This document shows positions 51,075 through 60,236 of a DNA stretch of 64,000 bases, one piece after another; the stretch's first letter is position 1; the number at the start of each line of letters is the position of its first letter. Under the pieces are notes generated by a model. That model ran no database searches and was not told the origin of the DNA. It saw only the letters and a list, made by a program, of their open reading frames with translations. Where the stretch lies: NCBI RefSeq assembly GCF_029525555.1, contig NZ_JAPDHZ010000002.1, forward strand, positions 533,868 through 597,867, written 5' to 3'. Both the position numbers and the translations under genes were made by a program. This DNA comes from Cohnella ginsengisoli. GTDB taxonomy: Bacteria > Bacillota > Bacilli > Paenibacillales > Paenibacillaceae.

Positions 51075-51893
51075 TCAGCCCTTGACAGAACCCGCCGTCA
51101 ATCCGTCGATAATATAGCGCTGCAGCAGCAAGTACACGAGCAGAATCGGAGCGATGACGATGACCATGAAGGCGAACACGATGCCCCAATTCGTGTTGTA
51201 TAACGAGACGAAGTTGAAAATCTGCAGGACGATCGTCCACTTGGTGCTGTCCGTCATGAGGTAGAACGGACCGAAGAAGTCGTTCCATACCGACACCATG
51301 ACGACGATCGTAACCGTGACGAGGACGGTGACGAGCAGCGGCAGAATGATCCGCCAGTAGAGCCGGAAGTAACCGCAGCCCTCCAGCAGCGCCGCCTCGT
51401 CGAGCTCGCGCGGTATTTGCTTCATGAAGCCGACGAGCAGAAATACCGCGAACGGCAGCAATACCGCCGTGTAATACATGACAAGGCTTAAGTACGTGCC
51501 GCGGATATGCAGTTCGCCCATGAGCCGGATCGTCGGCACGATCGACACGGGCACGATCAGACCCATGATGAACGTGAGATACGCCGATCGCATGAACCGG
51601 TCGTCTCGCCGTTGAATGACGAACGCCGCCATCGAGGCGAACAGCGTCACGCAGACGACGACGAGTCCCGAGATGAGGAAGCTGTTTTTGAAGCCACGCA
51701 AAATGTTGCCTTTATCGAAAACTTCCTTGTAGTTATCCAAATTCCACGTTGAAGGAAGTCCCATCCCGAACAGGGCGGATTCCCGGATGCCTTTAAAGGA
51801 GTTGACGAGGATCATGTAGAACGGTACCAGAATGACCAAGGCACCGAGGAAGACGATGGCGCTTACGAACGCTTTGCGGCCCGGATGTTCCAT
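51075..51893 (-). CDS. ABC sugar permease, MalG type
   Basis: 272 residues, six predicted spans, and the ATPase-coupling EAA loop in ELDEAALLEGCGYFRLYWRI before ILPLLVTVLV. It ends YIIDGLTAGSVKG, the usual MalG-type tail. It is the second inner-membrane subunit of the importer. The start overlaps the previous stop (TAATG), so it is translationally coupled to the MalF-type gene. No ATPase is encoded in the operon; an MsmX-like shared ATPase is expected. Confidence 0.93.
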   Translation of the reverse strand: MEHPGRKAFVSAIVFLGALVILVPFYMILVNSFKGIRESALFGMGLPSTWNLDNYKEVFDKGNILRGFKNSFLISGLVVVCVTLFASMAAFVIQRRDDRFMRSAYLTFIMGLIVPVSIVPTIRLMGELHIRGTYLSLVMYYTAVLLPFAVFLLVGFMKQIPRELDEAALLEGCGYFRLYWRIILPLLVTVLVTVTIVVMVSVWNDFFGPFYLMTDSTKWTIVLQIFNFVSLYNTNWGIVFAFMVIVIAPILLVYLLLQRYIIDGLTAGSVKG

Positions 51894-52762
51894 TACATCT
51901 CCACCTCCCGCTTCTTCAAGGCCATCAGCACCGGTACGCCGACGACCGTCACGAGGACGAACAGCACCAGGTTGATCGCCGTCGAATACCCCATTTGACC
52001 CATGCTGAACGTGCTGCGGATGTAGGTGTAGAACACTTCCGTCGTGTAGCCGGGCCCCCCGTCGGTGAGCACCATGACCATCTCGAACACCTTCATCGAG
52101 CCGATGACGGACAGCAGGACGTTAACCGTGAACGAAGCGGCCAGCAGGGGGAACACGATGTGCCGGAAGCGGCGCCAGTAGCTGGCCCCGTCGATCGAAG
52201 CGCTCTCGGTCAGATCCTTCGGAATAAACTGCAGGCCCGCCAGATAGACGACCATCGCGAAGCCGGCCACGCGCCAGATGTCCGTGAGGATAATGGAGAA
52301 TAGCGCCCACTTCGGATCGTTCAGCCAGTCCTGGCCCAGCGAGCCGAGCCCGATCCAGCCGAGCGCCTCGTTCACGATGCCGTGCTCCGGATGATAAATC
52401 GCGCGGAACACGTAGCCGATGACGATCGGGGCGATGACGTACGGCATAAAGAAGATCGTGCGGAACAGGTTGCGCATTCGGATCGCTTCGTTCATGAGCA
52501 GCGCAAGCCCGAGGCCGACCGCGTTCTGAAGGAGCGTGACCGCGGCGGCGAAGATCAGTGTATTGGACAAGGCCTTCCCGAGTCTCGGTTCCCCGAACAG
52601 CGCCTTGTAATTGTCGAGTCCGATGAATCGAATCGAATCGGCGTTGACGTTCCAGTCGGTGAAGCTGTAGTAGACGCCGATCAAGGTCGGCGCGATGAAG
52701 AACAGAAGAAATACGGAAAGTGCGGGAAAAGAAAAATAAAGCGGATATTTTCGTCTCTCCAT
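51893..52762 (-). CDS. ABC sugar permease, MalF type
   Basis: 289 residues with a first span at ~9-30 (YFSFPALSVFLLFFIAPTLI) and five more; the EAA loop reads LTESASIDGASYWRRFRHIVFP. GGAGGA lies six bases before ATG. It forms the membrane channel with the MalG-type partner and is coupled to it by a 1-bp overlap. Confidence 0.93.
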   Translation of the reverse strand: MERRKYPLYFSFPALSVFLLFFIAPTLIGVYYSFTDWNVNADSIRFIGLDNYKALFGEPRLGKALSNTLIFAAAVTLLQNAVGLGLALLMNEAIRMRNLFRTIFFMPYVIAPIVIGYVFRAIYHPEHGIVNEALGWIGLGSLGQDWLNDPKWALFSIILTDIWRVAGFAMVVYLAGLQFIPKDLTESASIDGASYWRRFRHIVFPLLAASFTVNVLLSVIGSMKVFEMVMVLTDGGPGYTTEVFYTYIRSTFSMGQMGYSTAINLVLFVLVTVVGVPVLMALKKREVEM

Positions 52763-52797
52763 GGGGTCTCCTCCTCGGCTTCCGGCGGCCGTCGCGA

Positions 52798-52817
52798 ATG
52801 GGGGGCGCCGCCCCCAT
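52798..52817 (-). promoter_or_regulatory. GC-rich intercistronic hairpin after the binding-protein gene
   Basis: A seven-pair stem ATGGGGG/CCCCCAT with a 6-nt loop and no T-tract, between the binding-protein stop and the first permease. It is probably an mRNA-stability element that raises binding-protein yield. Confidence 0.5.
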
Positions 52818-52849
52818 CCGCCATTCTTTGCCGCTTTGACGACTTCGGC

Positions 52850-54196
52850 TTAGAAGCCTGCGAGCACCTTCGCCTTGCCGTCTTTCTGGTAGTTGTCGCT
52901 GAATTCCTTGATCGCCTTGTCGATATTGCCGTCGAGGAAGAAGTTTTGCAGCGTCTTGGAGAAGTCCACGAAGGAAGGGGTCAGGCGGTTCTGGATATTG
53001 ACCTTGGATTTGCCTTCGTCGATGTATTTCTTCACGTCTTCTTGAACCGGATAAAGCTCGCTGGTCGCTCCCTTGAAGATCGGGATCCCCGGTTTGTTCG
53101 CGTAGAACAAGTCGACGTTTTCCGGCTGGAGCATGAACTTCACGAGCTCGATCGCCTCGGCCGCATGCTTCGCCTTATCCGGCACCATCAGCTGGTTCGG
53201 AGGCGTGATCATCGCCGTGCCCGTATCGGTCGCGGACGGGAACGGGAAGAAGCCGACGCTCTTCGCGACGAAGTCCTTGCCGAACTTCTTCTCGAGCTGG
53301 GAGATGATGCCGTCCAGCATGAACGTCATCCCCACCTTGCCTTCGCCGAACTCGTTTTGCATCTCGTCGTACGTACCCGACATGACGTTGTCCTGGTACA
53401 AGCCCAGCGCCTTCAGTTCCTTCTGCTTCACGAACAGATCCTTCAGCTCCGGAATGTCGGATAGCTTGAGCGCGTTCGAATTGAGCTTCGCGACGCCTTC
53501 GTCGCCGATCGCCGGATCGACCTGCGTCACCCAACCCGTGTAATAGAACACCTGAGGCGGCCACGCATCCTTGACGCCCTCGTAGAACGGGGTAACGCCC
53601 GCCGCTTTGATTTTCTTCGCGATCTCGACCAGGTCCGCGTAGTTCGTCGGCGGGTTGACGCCGGCCTTGGCGAAGACGTCCTTGTTGTAGAACACGCCCA
53701 TCATGCCGGTCGACCCGTACGGAACGCCGTAAATTTTGTCGTCCTGCACCTGCGCCTGCTTGATGGAATCGATCACGTTGTCCCACACGCCGGCCTCGTT
53801 CGACCATTCGTGCAGCGTCTCGTCCGCTCTCAGCTTCACGTATTGCTTCGTCCCCGGCTGCATGAGGAACAGATCCGGGAAGTCTTGCGTGGAAAACCGC
53901 GTCTTGATCAGATTGTCGTAATCGCCGCCCGGCAGCGCCTGAAGCTCCACCTTATTGCCCGTCTTCTGCTGGTAGGCGTCGAAGATCTTCGTGAACGCCG
54001 TCGTGTCTTCCGTATTCGAGATCACGAACGTTAACGTGACCGGGTCTTTGGCCGGCTTGGCGCTGGCAGCTCCGCTTGCTGCCGGTGACGATGCGCCGCC
54101 TGCGTTATTGTTGCCGTTGCCGCCGCCGCATGCGGCCAGCGCCGCCGCGCTTACTGCCAGGACCATGACCGATGCTAACGCTCTCGACTTTCTCAT
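52850..54196 (-). CDS. Lipoprotein sugar-binding protein of the MalFG-type importer
   Basis: 448 residues. Lipoprotein signal with lipobox LAAC near residue 22 and a Gly/Asn/Ala linker; then the family 1 solute-binding fold (VTLTFVISNTEDTTAFTKIF; DNLIKTRFSTQDFPDLFLMQ; GKVGMTFMLDGIISQLEKKF). It is tethered outside the membrane and feeds the two permeases downstream. The gene is intact, unlike its counterpart at 10.5 kb. Two cre-like boxes sit in the 84-bp leader, so an internal CcpA-controlled promoter is possible. Confidence 0.95.
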   Translation of the reverse strand: MRKSRALASVMVLAVSAAALAACGGGNGNNNAGGASSPAASGAASAKPAKDPVTLTFVISNTEDTTAFTKIFDAYQQKTGNKVELQALPGGDYDNLIKTRFSTQDFPDLFLMQPGTKQYVKLRADETLHEWSNEAGVWDNVIDSIKQAQVQDDKIYGVPYGSTGMMGVFYNKDVFAKAGVNPPTNYADLVEIAKKIKAAGVTPFYEGVKDAWPPQVFYYTGWVTQVDPAIGDEGVAKLNSNALKLSDIPELKDLFVKQKELKALGLYQDNVMSGTYDEMQNEFGEGKVGMTFMLDGIISQLEKKFGKDFVAKSVGFFPFPSATDTGTAMITPPNQLMVPDKAKHAAEAIELVKFMLQPENVDLFYANKPGIPIFKGATSELYPVQEDVKKYIDEGKSKVNIQNRLTPSFVDFSKTLQNFFLDGNIDKAIKEFSDNYQKDGKAKVLAGF

Positions 54197-54215
54197 TCGA
54201 GCAACCCCTTCATCT

Positions 54216-54229
54216 CGTAATCGCTTACA
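54216..54229. promoter_or_regulatory. Candidate CcpA cre site before the binding-protein gene
   Basis: TGTAAGCGATTACG on the minus strand matches the cre consensus at 13 of 14 positions, 20 bp before the binding-protein ATG. A second, weaker palindrome around AAGCGCTT lies at 54241-54255. Confidence 0.55.
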
Positions 54230-54280
54230 ACTTGATTATAGGGAAGCGCTTTCCCGACTCCCATTCACGAAATCGACCGT

Positions 54281-56134
54281 TTATGTTGAATATTCCGACC
54301 TTGCCTGCGGGAGCGCGAAAACCCCGTCGTGCGGGAGAATGAGCGTGATGCGGGTGCCCACGCCTTTCTGGCTGTCGATACGAAAAGACATGCGCTCCCC
54401 GAATCGGATCGCGTATCGCGTATACACGTTGCGCACGCCGATGCCGCCTTCGGCGGCCGAATCCGGCCATACCTCCCGGTGCAACTGCCAGTTCAGCTTC
54501 GCCCGGAGCTCGCCCAGGCGCGCGTCGGAAATGCCGACTCCGTCGTCCGAGACGGTGAGGTGAACGCCTTCAAGCTCGCTATGGGCGGCGATCCGGATCG
54601 TCCCCTTCCCGCGCTTGCGTTCGATGCCGTGGAACACGGCGTTCTCGACGAGCGGCTGCAAGGTCATCTTGAGCAAGGGAAAACCGTAAAGCGCCTCGTC
54701 GATGTCCTGTTCGTAGACGATTTTATCGTCGAAGCGAATCCCCTGAATTTTCATGTAGGCGTCGATCTGCTCCAGCTCCTCTTGGAGCGTCACGATCTCG
54801 TCGCGGTTCCTCGTATTGTAGCGAAACATGTCCGCGAGCGCCTGCGCGACCTCTCCGATCTCGCCGACCTTGTAGTAGTCCGACATGGCGCGGATGCTGT
54901 CGAGGGTATTGTAGAGAAAATGAGGATTGATCTGGGAGTAGAGCATCTTGAGCTCCACCTCCTGCAGCTTGATCTGGTTGACGTACTTCGTCTCGATCAG
55001 CATCTGCAGCTCGTCTTGCATGGCGTTGAAGTTCGCGGCGATTCGCCCGATCTCGTTGTTCGGTCCGACCGCCACCCGTTCGGAAAAATCGCCGCGCTTC
55101 AGCCGGTTTACCGTTTTGTACAAATTGAGGATCGGCTTCGTAATGATTCTTCCGAAAAAAACGGACAACAGAAACGTAAACGCGAACGCGACCAAAGCGG
55201 TATAGAGAACGGTCGTCTTGATGCGGTCGAGCGGACCGAAAATTTCGCTTCGCGGCATGACGAGCACGATCTTCCAGTTCGTATAGTCCGATCGGGTATA
55301 GGAAGCGAGCATATTCTTGCCGCCTTTCGCGAACCAGAACTTGCCCTTCGGCCCGTTCGCCCGCTCGACGAGCTCGGATTCGGGCGCATGGTCGGGCAAG
55401 GTTCCGGAGGCATACACCGTCTTGTCGTTCTGGTCGAAAACGACGATTCGGCTGCCGGCCGACAGGTCGTCGCTCTGTCCGATCGTCAGGAACAGCTCGT
55501 CGTTGTATTCGACGCGAACGACGATAAATCGCTCGGGATTCGAGAAGTCCCGGATCAGAATGGACGACGAATAAGCCGTGTTATCCGCATCTATGCTTCC
55601 GTCGCCGCGCCCCATGAAGTACACGCCGCCGTCGGCGGCGATCGTCCGCAGGAACCAGTCGGCATTGCGGATCTTCGCTTCGGACGGCGGCTTGAAGTCG
55701 TCGGAAGCGCCCAGCAGCTCGCCCGTGCTGTAGTAGATTTGAAAACGGCTGAAGCCGCGGATCGGCGTGGCGTTGAAGCTTTTCAAATACAGGTTCACGA
55801 GATTCTGGCGGAACAGGAACTTCTGCTGTTCGCTCATCTCGGCGTATGCGTTGATGCCGTCGATATATTTCTGGTCATAGTAGGGGGCAAGCAGCAGATT
55901 GCGTTTGCTGTGGAAGTCGTTGTCCATGTTGTTCTCGATTTGGCCCACGATCTGGGAACCGGCCGATTCGATCCGATCGGCCATCGTCTGGTAGGAAATA
56001 TAGAAGGATGCCGTGCCGACGAGCGCGATGCACAATAAAATGACGATAAAATAACTAAAGAGCAGCGTCGTACGGATCTGGGAGAACCAGGCACGAACCC
56101 TCCCGATGATCCATCGACCGGCGTTCGTTCCCAT
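54281..56134 (-). CDS. YesM-type sensor histidine kinase
   Basis: 617 residues. First span ~24-46 (TLLFSYFIVILLCIALVG), external sensor ~50-300, second span ~308-330 (VLYTALVAFAFTFLLSVFF), HAMP ~330-385, His_kinase domain with the phospho-acceptor in QINPHFLYNTLDSIRAM, and HATPase boxes LQPLVENAVFHGIE, VSDDGVGIS and GIGVRNVYTRYA. It senses an extracellular glycan or a loaded binding protein and signals to the YesN-type regulator of this operon. It lies between the GH78 and binding-protein genes. Confidence 0.95.
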   Translation of the reverse strand: MGTNAGRWIIGRVRAWFSQIRTTLLFSYFIVILLCIALVGTASFYISYQTMADRIESAGSQIVGQIENNMDNDFHSKRNLLLAPYYDQKYIDGINAYAEMSEQQKFLFRQNLVNLYLKSFNATPIRGFSRFQIYYSTGELLGASDDFKPPSEAKIRNADWFLRTIAADGGVYFMGRGDGSIDADNTAYSSSILIRDFSNPERFIVVRVEYNDELFLTIGQSDDLSAGSRIVVFDQNDKTVYASGTLPDHAPESELVERANGPKGKFWFAKGGKNMLASYTRSDYTNWKIVLVMPRSEIFGPLDRIKTTVLYTALVAFAFTFLLSVFFGRIITKPILNLYKTVNRLKRGDFSERVAVGPNNEIGRIAANFNAMQDELQMLIETKYVNQIKLQEVELKMLYSQINPHFLYNTLDSIRAMSDYYKVGEIGEVAQALADMFRYNTRNRDEIVTLQEELEQIDAYMKIQGIRFDDKIVYEQDIDEALYGFPLLKMTLQPLVENAVFHGIERKRGKGTIRIAAHSELEGVHLTVSDDGVGISDARLGELRAKLNWQLHREVWPDSAAEGGIGVRNVYTRYAIRFGERMSFRIDSQKGVGTRITLILPHDGVFALPQARSEYST

Positions 56135-56193
56135 AGGCGATTCTCCCTTTCCTGTACTTATCTGCTCTCGAATATCTTCTCTTTATACCACTC

Positions 56194-56223
56194 CCTCCGA
56201 TTCTCTTTCAAGAGAATCGGAGG
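56194..56223. promoter_or_regulatory. Perfect 13-bp hairpin between rhamnosidase and YesM-type genes
   Basis: CCTCCGATTCTCT (56194-56206) and its exact complement (56211-56223) with a 4-nt loop. There is no T-tract on the minus strand, so it is not a classical terminator; it may set the ratio of rhamnosidase to downstream mRNA. Confidence 0.65.
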
Positions 56224-56245
56224 CCAGGGTACAATTGGCAGCGTA

Positions 56246-58882
56246 TTAACCTCCAATTTGGCTGACGAACGTGTACGTGCCCGAACCAAGCTCGAAGCTC
56301 GCTTTTCCTTCCGCGGCCGGCTGCCCGTCTAAGGCAATTCCGATGCCTGGCACATGGACGACTGCCGACGCGTTCGCCGGCACCGTGACGCGCAGCTTGA
56401 AGTTGCCGTTCGCGTCCAGCGTCCAGGCCGATTCGTACGTGCCGTATAGCGATTCGTAGGAAGCTTCGACCTCCGTGATCCGGCCGCCCGGGCGAGGCGC
56501 TATGATCGCGCGGCGGAAGCCCGGCGCCGAAGGGTCGGCTTCGATGCCGCCCATGTAGCGATACATCCACTCGCCTACGGAGCCGAGCGAGTAATGGTTA
56601 AAGGAGTTCATCGACGGCGTCTGGAAGCCGCCATGCTCGGTCCAGCCGTCCCAACGTTCCCAGATCGTCGTCGCGCCGTGCTTAATCGAGTACATCCAGG
56701 ATGGGAACTCTTCCTGCGTCAGCAAGCCGTACGCGACATCCAGCCTTCCGTTGTCCGTCAGCGAGGGCAGCAGGTAGCCGACGCCGAGGAACCCGGTGGA
56801 CAAGCGGCCGCCGCGGGAGGCGATGTTTTCGGCGAGATGGCCGATCGCCAGCTCCCGGAGCCCTTCGGTCAGCAGGTCGAACTGCAGGGCAAGCACGTAC
56901 ACCGTCTGCGTCTCTCCGCGAATGCGGCCATCCGCTGCGACGAACGCCCGGCGGAACGCTTCCGCGATGTTCCGGTGCAGATTCGCGTACGTTTCTTCGT
57001 CGTCGCGTTTGCCGAGCGCGCCTGCAATCCGGCTCAGCAGCTTGGCGCTATAGGCGAAGTAGGCCGTCGCCAGCACCTCGTTCGGCGTATCCGCGTCGAT
57101 CGACAGCCAGTCGCCGTAGTTCGCGTAGTCGGGACGGATCAGGCCCTTGCTGTTCGTCCGCAGATATTCGACCCAGCGGACCATCGCTCCGTAGTGCGTC
57201 TCCAAAATTCGGATATCCCCGTACATCAGGTACAGCGTCCATGGAATAACGACGCCCGCGTCGCCCCAGCCCGCATTGTCCGGCGCGAACCAGTTCAGCC
57301 TCGTATTCCACATCTTGTGCCGGATCCAGCCCGCGTCGGGCGCCACGTCGGTGAACGCGCCCGACGGCTGCTGGCAATCGATCATATCCCACATGAATTT
57401 CGTGAAAAACCGGGATACGTCCATGTTGTAAGAAGCCGTCCGCGCGAAAATCTGGGCGTCGCCGGTCCATCCGAGCCGTTCGTCCCGCTGCGGGCAGTCG
57501 GTCGGCACCGAGAGGAAGTTGCCCCGCTGTCCCCAGGAGATGTTCGATATCAATTGGTTGACCATCGAATCGGACGTCCGCAGGCTTCCCGTCGGGCGCG
57601 TGTCGGAATGAACGACTTTGCCGACGATCGTATCCAGGTCCGGTTCGCCCGGATAGCCAATTAGCTCGACATAGCGGAAGCCATGGAACGTAAAGTGCGG
57701 CTCGTACCGCTCTTCGCCCTCGCCTTTCAAAATGTAATGTTCCTGCTGAACGGCTACCCGCAGATTATCCAAGTAGATCGAACCGTCGGGGTTCAGCATC
57801 TCGGCATGGCTTAGGGTCACTTTGGTTCCACGCGCGCCGCTTACCCGCAGCGCCGTCCACCCGACCATGTTTTGCCCCATATCGTATATATAAGTGCCCT
57901 GCTCCGTCTTGCGGAGCGAGATCGGCTTCATCTGCTCGGTCACGCGGATCGGAGGCTCGATCGACGCGGTCAGCAGGCCGTTATAGCCCGCGCGAACGTC
58001 CGGACGCTCCCAGCCCGAATCGTCGTAGCCCGGTTGATCCCACCCCGTCAGCTCCAGCCGCGCGTCATACGTTTCTCCCTTGATCATGTCGGAGTAGACG
58101 ATCGGTCCTTTGGAGGTACGCCAGCTGGCATCGGTCTCGACGGATTCGCGGCTGCCGTCCGCGTATTCGATATTCAATTGGAGGAGGAAAAAAGGACGTT
58201 CTCCATACACGTGATTGCCCAGAAACCCGACGGTCCCCGAGTACCAGCCGTCGCCGAGCACGGCGCCGATGACGTTGTCTCCATCCTTCAGCCATGGCGT
58301 CACGTCGTAGGCTTGCGTCTGCACGCGCTTGTCGTAATCGGTAAAGCCCGGCGCGAACAGATCGCCGATCTGACTGCCGTTGATATGCAGCTCGTACAAG
58401 CCGAGCGCAGTCGCGTAAACCGTTGCCCGACGAACTTCGCCGCTCGTCCGGAATGGCTTGCGGACGTACGGCGACGGTTGGAGCTCTACGTTCGGCTGCG
58501 CCTTGGCGCCGATCCAGGAGCCTTTCCATTCGTCGCGAGAGAGGAGCCCCATCGTCCAGAAAAAGGTTTCGCTCCAATCCGAAGCGACAGCGTCGCGGTT
58601 CCAGGAGCGAACCTTCCAAAAGTATTGTCCTTCCGATTGGAGCGGCTTTCCCTCGTAAACGACGTGCGCGGATCTGTCGGAAGCGACCTTGCCGCTGTCC
58701 CACATGTCCCCCTCATCGCCAGCAAGCGCTTCCAACGACGAGGCGACCAGAATGCGGTAGGCGGATTGCGCTGCGCCTCGCTCGTCCGCGTGCAGCTTCC
58801 AGAAGAAGCGGGGCGCCTTCTCGTCCAGTCCCAGCGGATTGATCATGTACTCCGTCCGGCCCTCAGTCACTTGCCATTTCAT
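56246..58882 (-). CDS. GH78 alpha-L-rhamnosidase
   Basis: 878 residues in the standard GH78 order: N-terminal beta-domain (~1-150), Bac_rhamnosid_N (TVYATALGLYELHINGSQIG; FTDYDKRVQTQAYDVTPWL), a central domain (YIYDMGQNMVGWTALRV), and the (alpha/alpha)6 catalytic domain with PTDCPQRDERLGWTGDAQIF (the Asp-Glu-Arg general-acid region) and TTIWERWDGW (probable base Glu). No signal peptide, so it is cytoplasmic and acts on imported rhamnosides. The start at 58882 has GGAGGA six bases upstream; an ATG two codons earlier is too close. It is the first gene of the operon, with promoter and operator just upstream. Confidence 0.95.
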   Translation of the reverse strand: MKWQVTEGRTEYMINPLGLDEKAPRFFWKLHADERGAAQSAYRILVASSLEALAGDEGDMWDSGKVASDRSAHVVYEGKPLQSEGQYFWKVRSWNRDAVASDWSETFFWTMGLLSRDEWKGSWIGAKAQPNVELQPSPYVRKPFRTSGEVRRATVYATALGLYELHINGSQIGDLFAPGFTDYDKRVQTQAYDVTPWLKDGDNVIGAVLGDGWYSGTVGFLGNHVYGERPFFLLQLNIEYADGSRESVETDASWRTSKGPIVYSDMIKGETYDARLELTGWDQPGYDDSGWERPDVRAGYNGLLTASIEPPIRVTEQMKPISLRKTEQGTYIYDMGQNMVGWTALRVSGARGTKVTLSHAEMLNPDGSIYLDNLRVAVQQEHYILKGEGEERYEPHFTFHGFRYVELIGYPGEPDLDTIVGKVVHSDTRPTGSLRTSDSMVNQLISNISWGQRGNFLSVPTDCPQRDERLGWTGDAQIFARTASYNMDVSRFFTKFMWDMIDCQQPSGAFTDVAPDAGWIRHKMWNTRLNWFAPDNAGWGDAGVVIPWTLYLMYGDIRILETHYGAMVRWVEYLRTNSKGLIRPDYANYGDWLSIDADTPNEVLATAYFAYSAKLLSRIAGALGKRDDEETYANLHRNIAEAFRRAFVAADGRIRGETQTVYVLALQFDLLTEGLRELAIGHLAENIASRGGRLSTGFLGVGYLLPSLTDNGRLDVAYGLLTQEEFPSWMYSIKHGATTIWERWDGWTEHGGFQTPSMNSFNHYSLGSVGEWMYRYMGGIEADPSAPGFRRAIIAPRPGGRITEVEASYESLYGTYESAWTLDANGNFKLRVTVPANASAVVHVPGIGIALDGQPAAEGKASFELGSGTYTFVSQIGG

Positions 58883-58947
58883 GTTCATTCCTCCACGAAC
58901 CAAGTTCAGTAATTTTGTTAAGTTAATCACGATTGTTAAGTTGATAA

Positions 58948-58967
58948 TTTAGTTGCTAGCCACTAAA
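58948..58967. promoter_or_regulatory. 20-bp LacI-type operator
   Basis: TTTAGTTGCTAGCCACTAAA is a palindrome with one mismatched pair, placed just downstream of the -10 box of the GH78 promoter. Its half-site ACTAAA recurs at 59054, 59095 and 59100, next to the divergent LacI gene. Confidence 0.75.
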
Positions 58968-58970
58968 AAT

Positions 58971-58999
58971 ATCCTATCACCATGCTTGATTAGCGTCAA
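58971..58999 (-). promoter_or_regulatory. Sigma-A promoter of the eleven-gene operon
   Basis: On the minus strand: -35 TTGACG (58994-58999), 17-bp spacer, -10 TAGGAT (58971-58976), followed within 4 bp by the operator. The leader also has a direct repeat of TTGTTAAGTT (58915 and 58933). Confidence 0.75.
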
Positions 59000-59132
59000 T
59001 GATTAGATTCAAGTAGAGAATTCTTACTCAAAACCTAAAATTAACTGAACAAAACTAAACAACTGCAAAGACCTTGCTACAAATAGCTAAACAAACTAAA
59101 CTAAACTTAACATTTAACGAGGAGTTTTGATC

Positions 59133-60203
59133 ATGAAGATGGAGGATATCGCGAGACTCGCGGGCGTATCAAAAGCCGCCGTCTCCCTTGCCTTTAGCGG
59201 CAAACCGGGCATCGGGGACGAGACGAGAGCGCGCATTTTGAGCGTTGCCGGGAAGGCGGGTTATAAACCGAGAAAGAGCGTTCAAGCGCAGGAAGCAGCG
59301 ACGATCGCGGACGCGGCTGTCGAAGAAGCATCGCCTGCGCTGCTGTTTTTGGTCATTGCGAACGCCGGCATCGTTACTTCTCAATATGACCGGCAGCCTT
59401 TTTTTCGGGAGCTGATTCATTTTCTGGAGCAAGGCTCCCGCGCCGGCGGCTTTTCGCTGCTCATCTCGGCCATCGATATGGCACGCTTCGACGAAGATCT
59501 TCGGGCCATTGCGGACATGCATTCGGATCGGGGCGTTATTCTGCTTGGCACCAATTTGAATAAAGAGACCTTATCGCGCATCGCGGAGCGCCTGCATAAG
59601 CTTATCGTCTTGGACACCTGCTTCGAGACGCTCCCCATCCCGTTCGTATACACGAACAACGTGCTTGGCGGCTATCAGGCCGGGACTTGGCTGTGCCGAT
59701 CCGGACATCGGTCCATCGGCTACGCCGCCTCGGACGTGCGCATTCCTAACTTCGACGCCCGCCGGAGAGGCTTCGACGATGCGATGCGGGAATGGTCGAT
59801 CGCGGTCTCGTCCGAACATGAATTTTCCGTCGACCCGATGGCTCCAGCCGCGCAAGCCGTTTTCCGGGATCGTATCGAAAAAATGCAAAGCGCTGGCAAG
59901 CCGCTGCCGACCGCCATCTTCTGCGAGAGCGACTTCATCGCGATCGGCGTCATCAAATCGCTGGCTGAGCTCGGCGTGCGCGTTCCCGAGGACGTCTCCG
60001 TCGTCGGCTTCGACGATATCGCCGAAGCGGTCATCGTATCGCCCGAGCTGACGACCGTTCGCGTAGACAAAGAAAAGATGGTACGCAGCGCCGTCCGGCT
60101 AGCGACCTCGCTTGACGATTCGCCGTCCGAAGGCGGCATGAACATCTCCGTCGCTACCGCCTTGATCGAGCGCAGATCGAGCGCAGCGCCTCCCTCGGTC
60201 TAA
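59133..60203 (+). CDS. LacI-family transcriptional repressor
   Basis: 356 residues. N-terminal HTH and hinge (MEDIARLAGVSKAAVSLAFSG; ARILSVAGKAGYKPRK), then a periplasmic-binding-protein-like effector domain (RGVILLGTNLNKE; TAIFCESDFIAIGVIKSLAEL; VPEDVSVVGFDDIAEAV). The start at 59133 has GAGGAG eight bases upstream; an in-frame TTG two codons earlier is too close. It is divergent from GH78, with half-sites in its own leader, so it probably represses the operon and itself until a rhamnoside- or apiose-derived signal binds. Confidence 0.94.
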   Translation: MKMEDIARLAGVSKAAVSLAFSGKPGIGDETRARILSVAGKAGYKPRKSVQAQEAATIADAAVEEASPALLFLVIANAGIVTSQYDRQPFFRELIHFLEQGSRAGGFSLLISAIDMARFDEDLRAIADMHSDRGVILLGTNLNKETLSRIAERLHKLIVLDTCFETLPIPFVYTNNVLGGYQAGTWLCRSGHRSIGYAASDVRIPNFDARRRGFDDAMREWSIAVSSEHEFSVDPMAPAAQAVFRDRIEKMQSAGKPLPTAIFCESDFIAIGVIKSLAELGVRVPEDVSVVGFDDIAEAVIVSPELTTVRVDKEKMVRSAVRLATSLDDSPSEGGMNISVATALIERRSSAAPPSV

Positions 60204-60236
60204 CCGTTATAAGTTCGATCGCCCCCGCATGATGCT

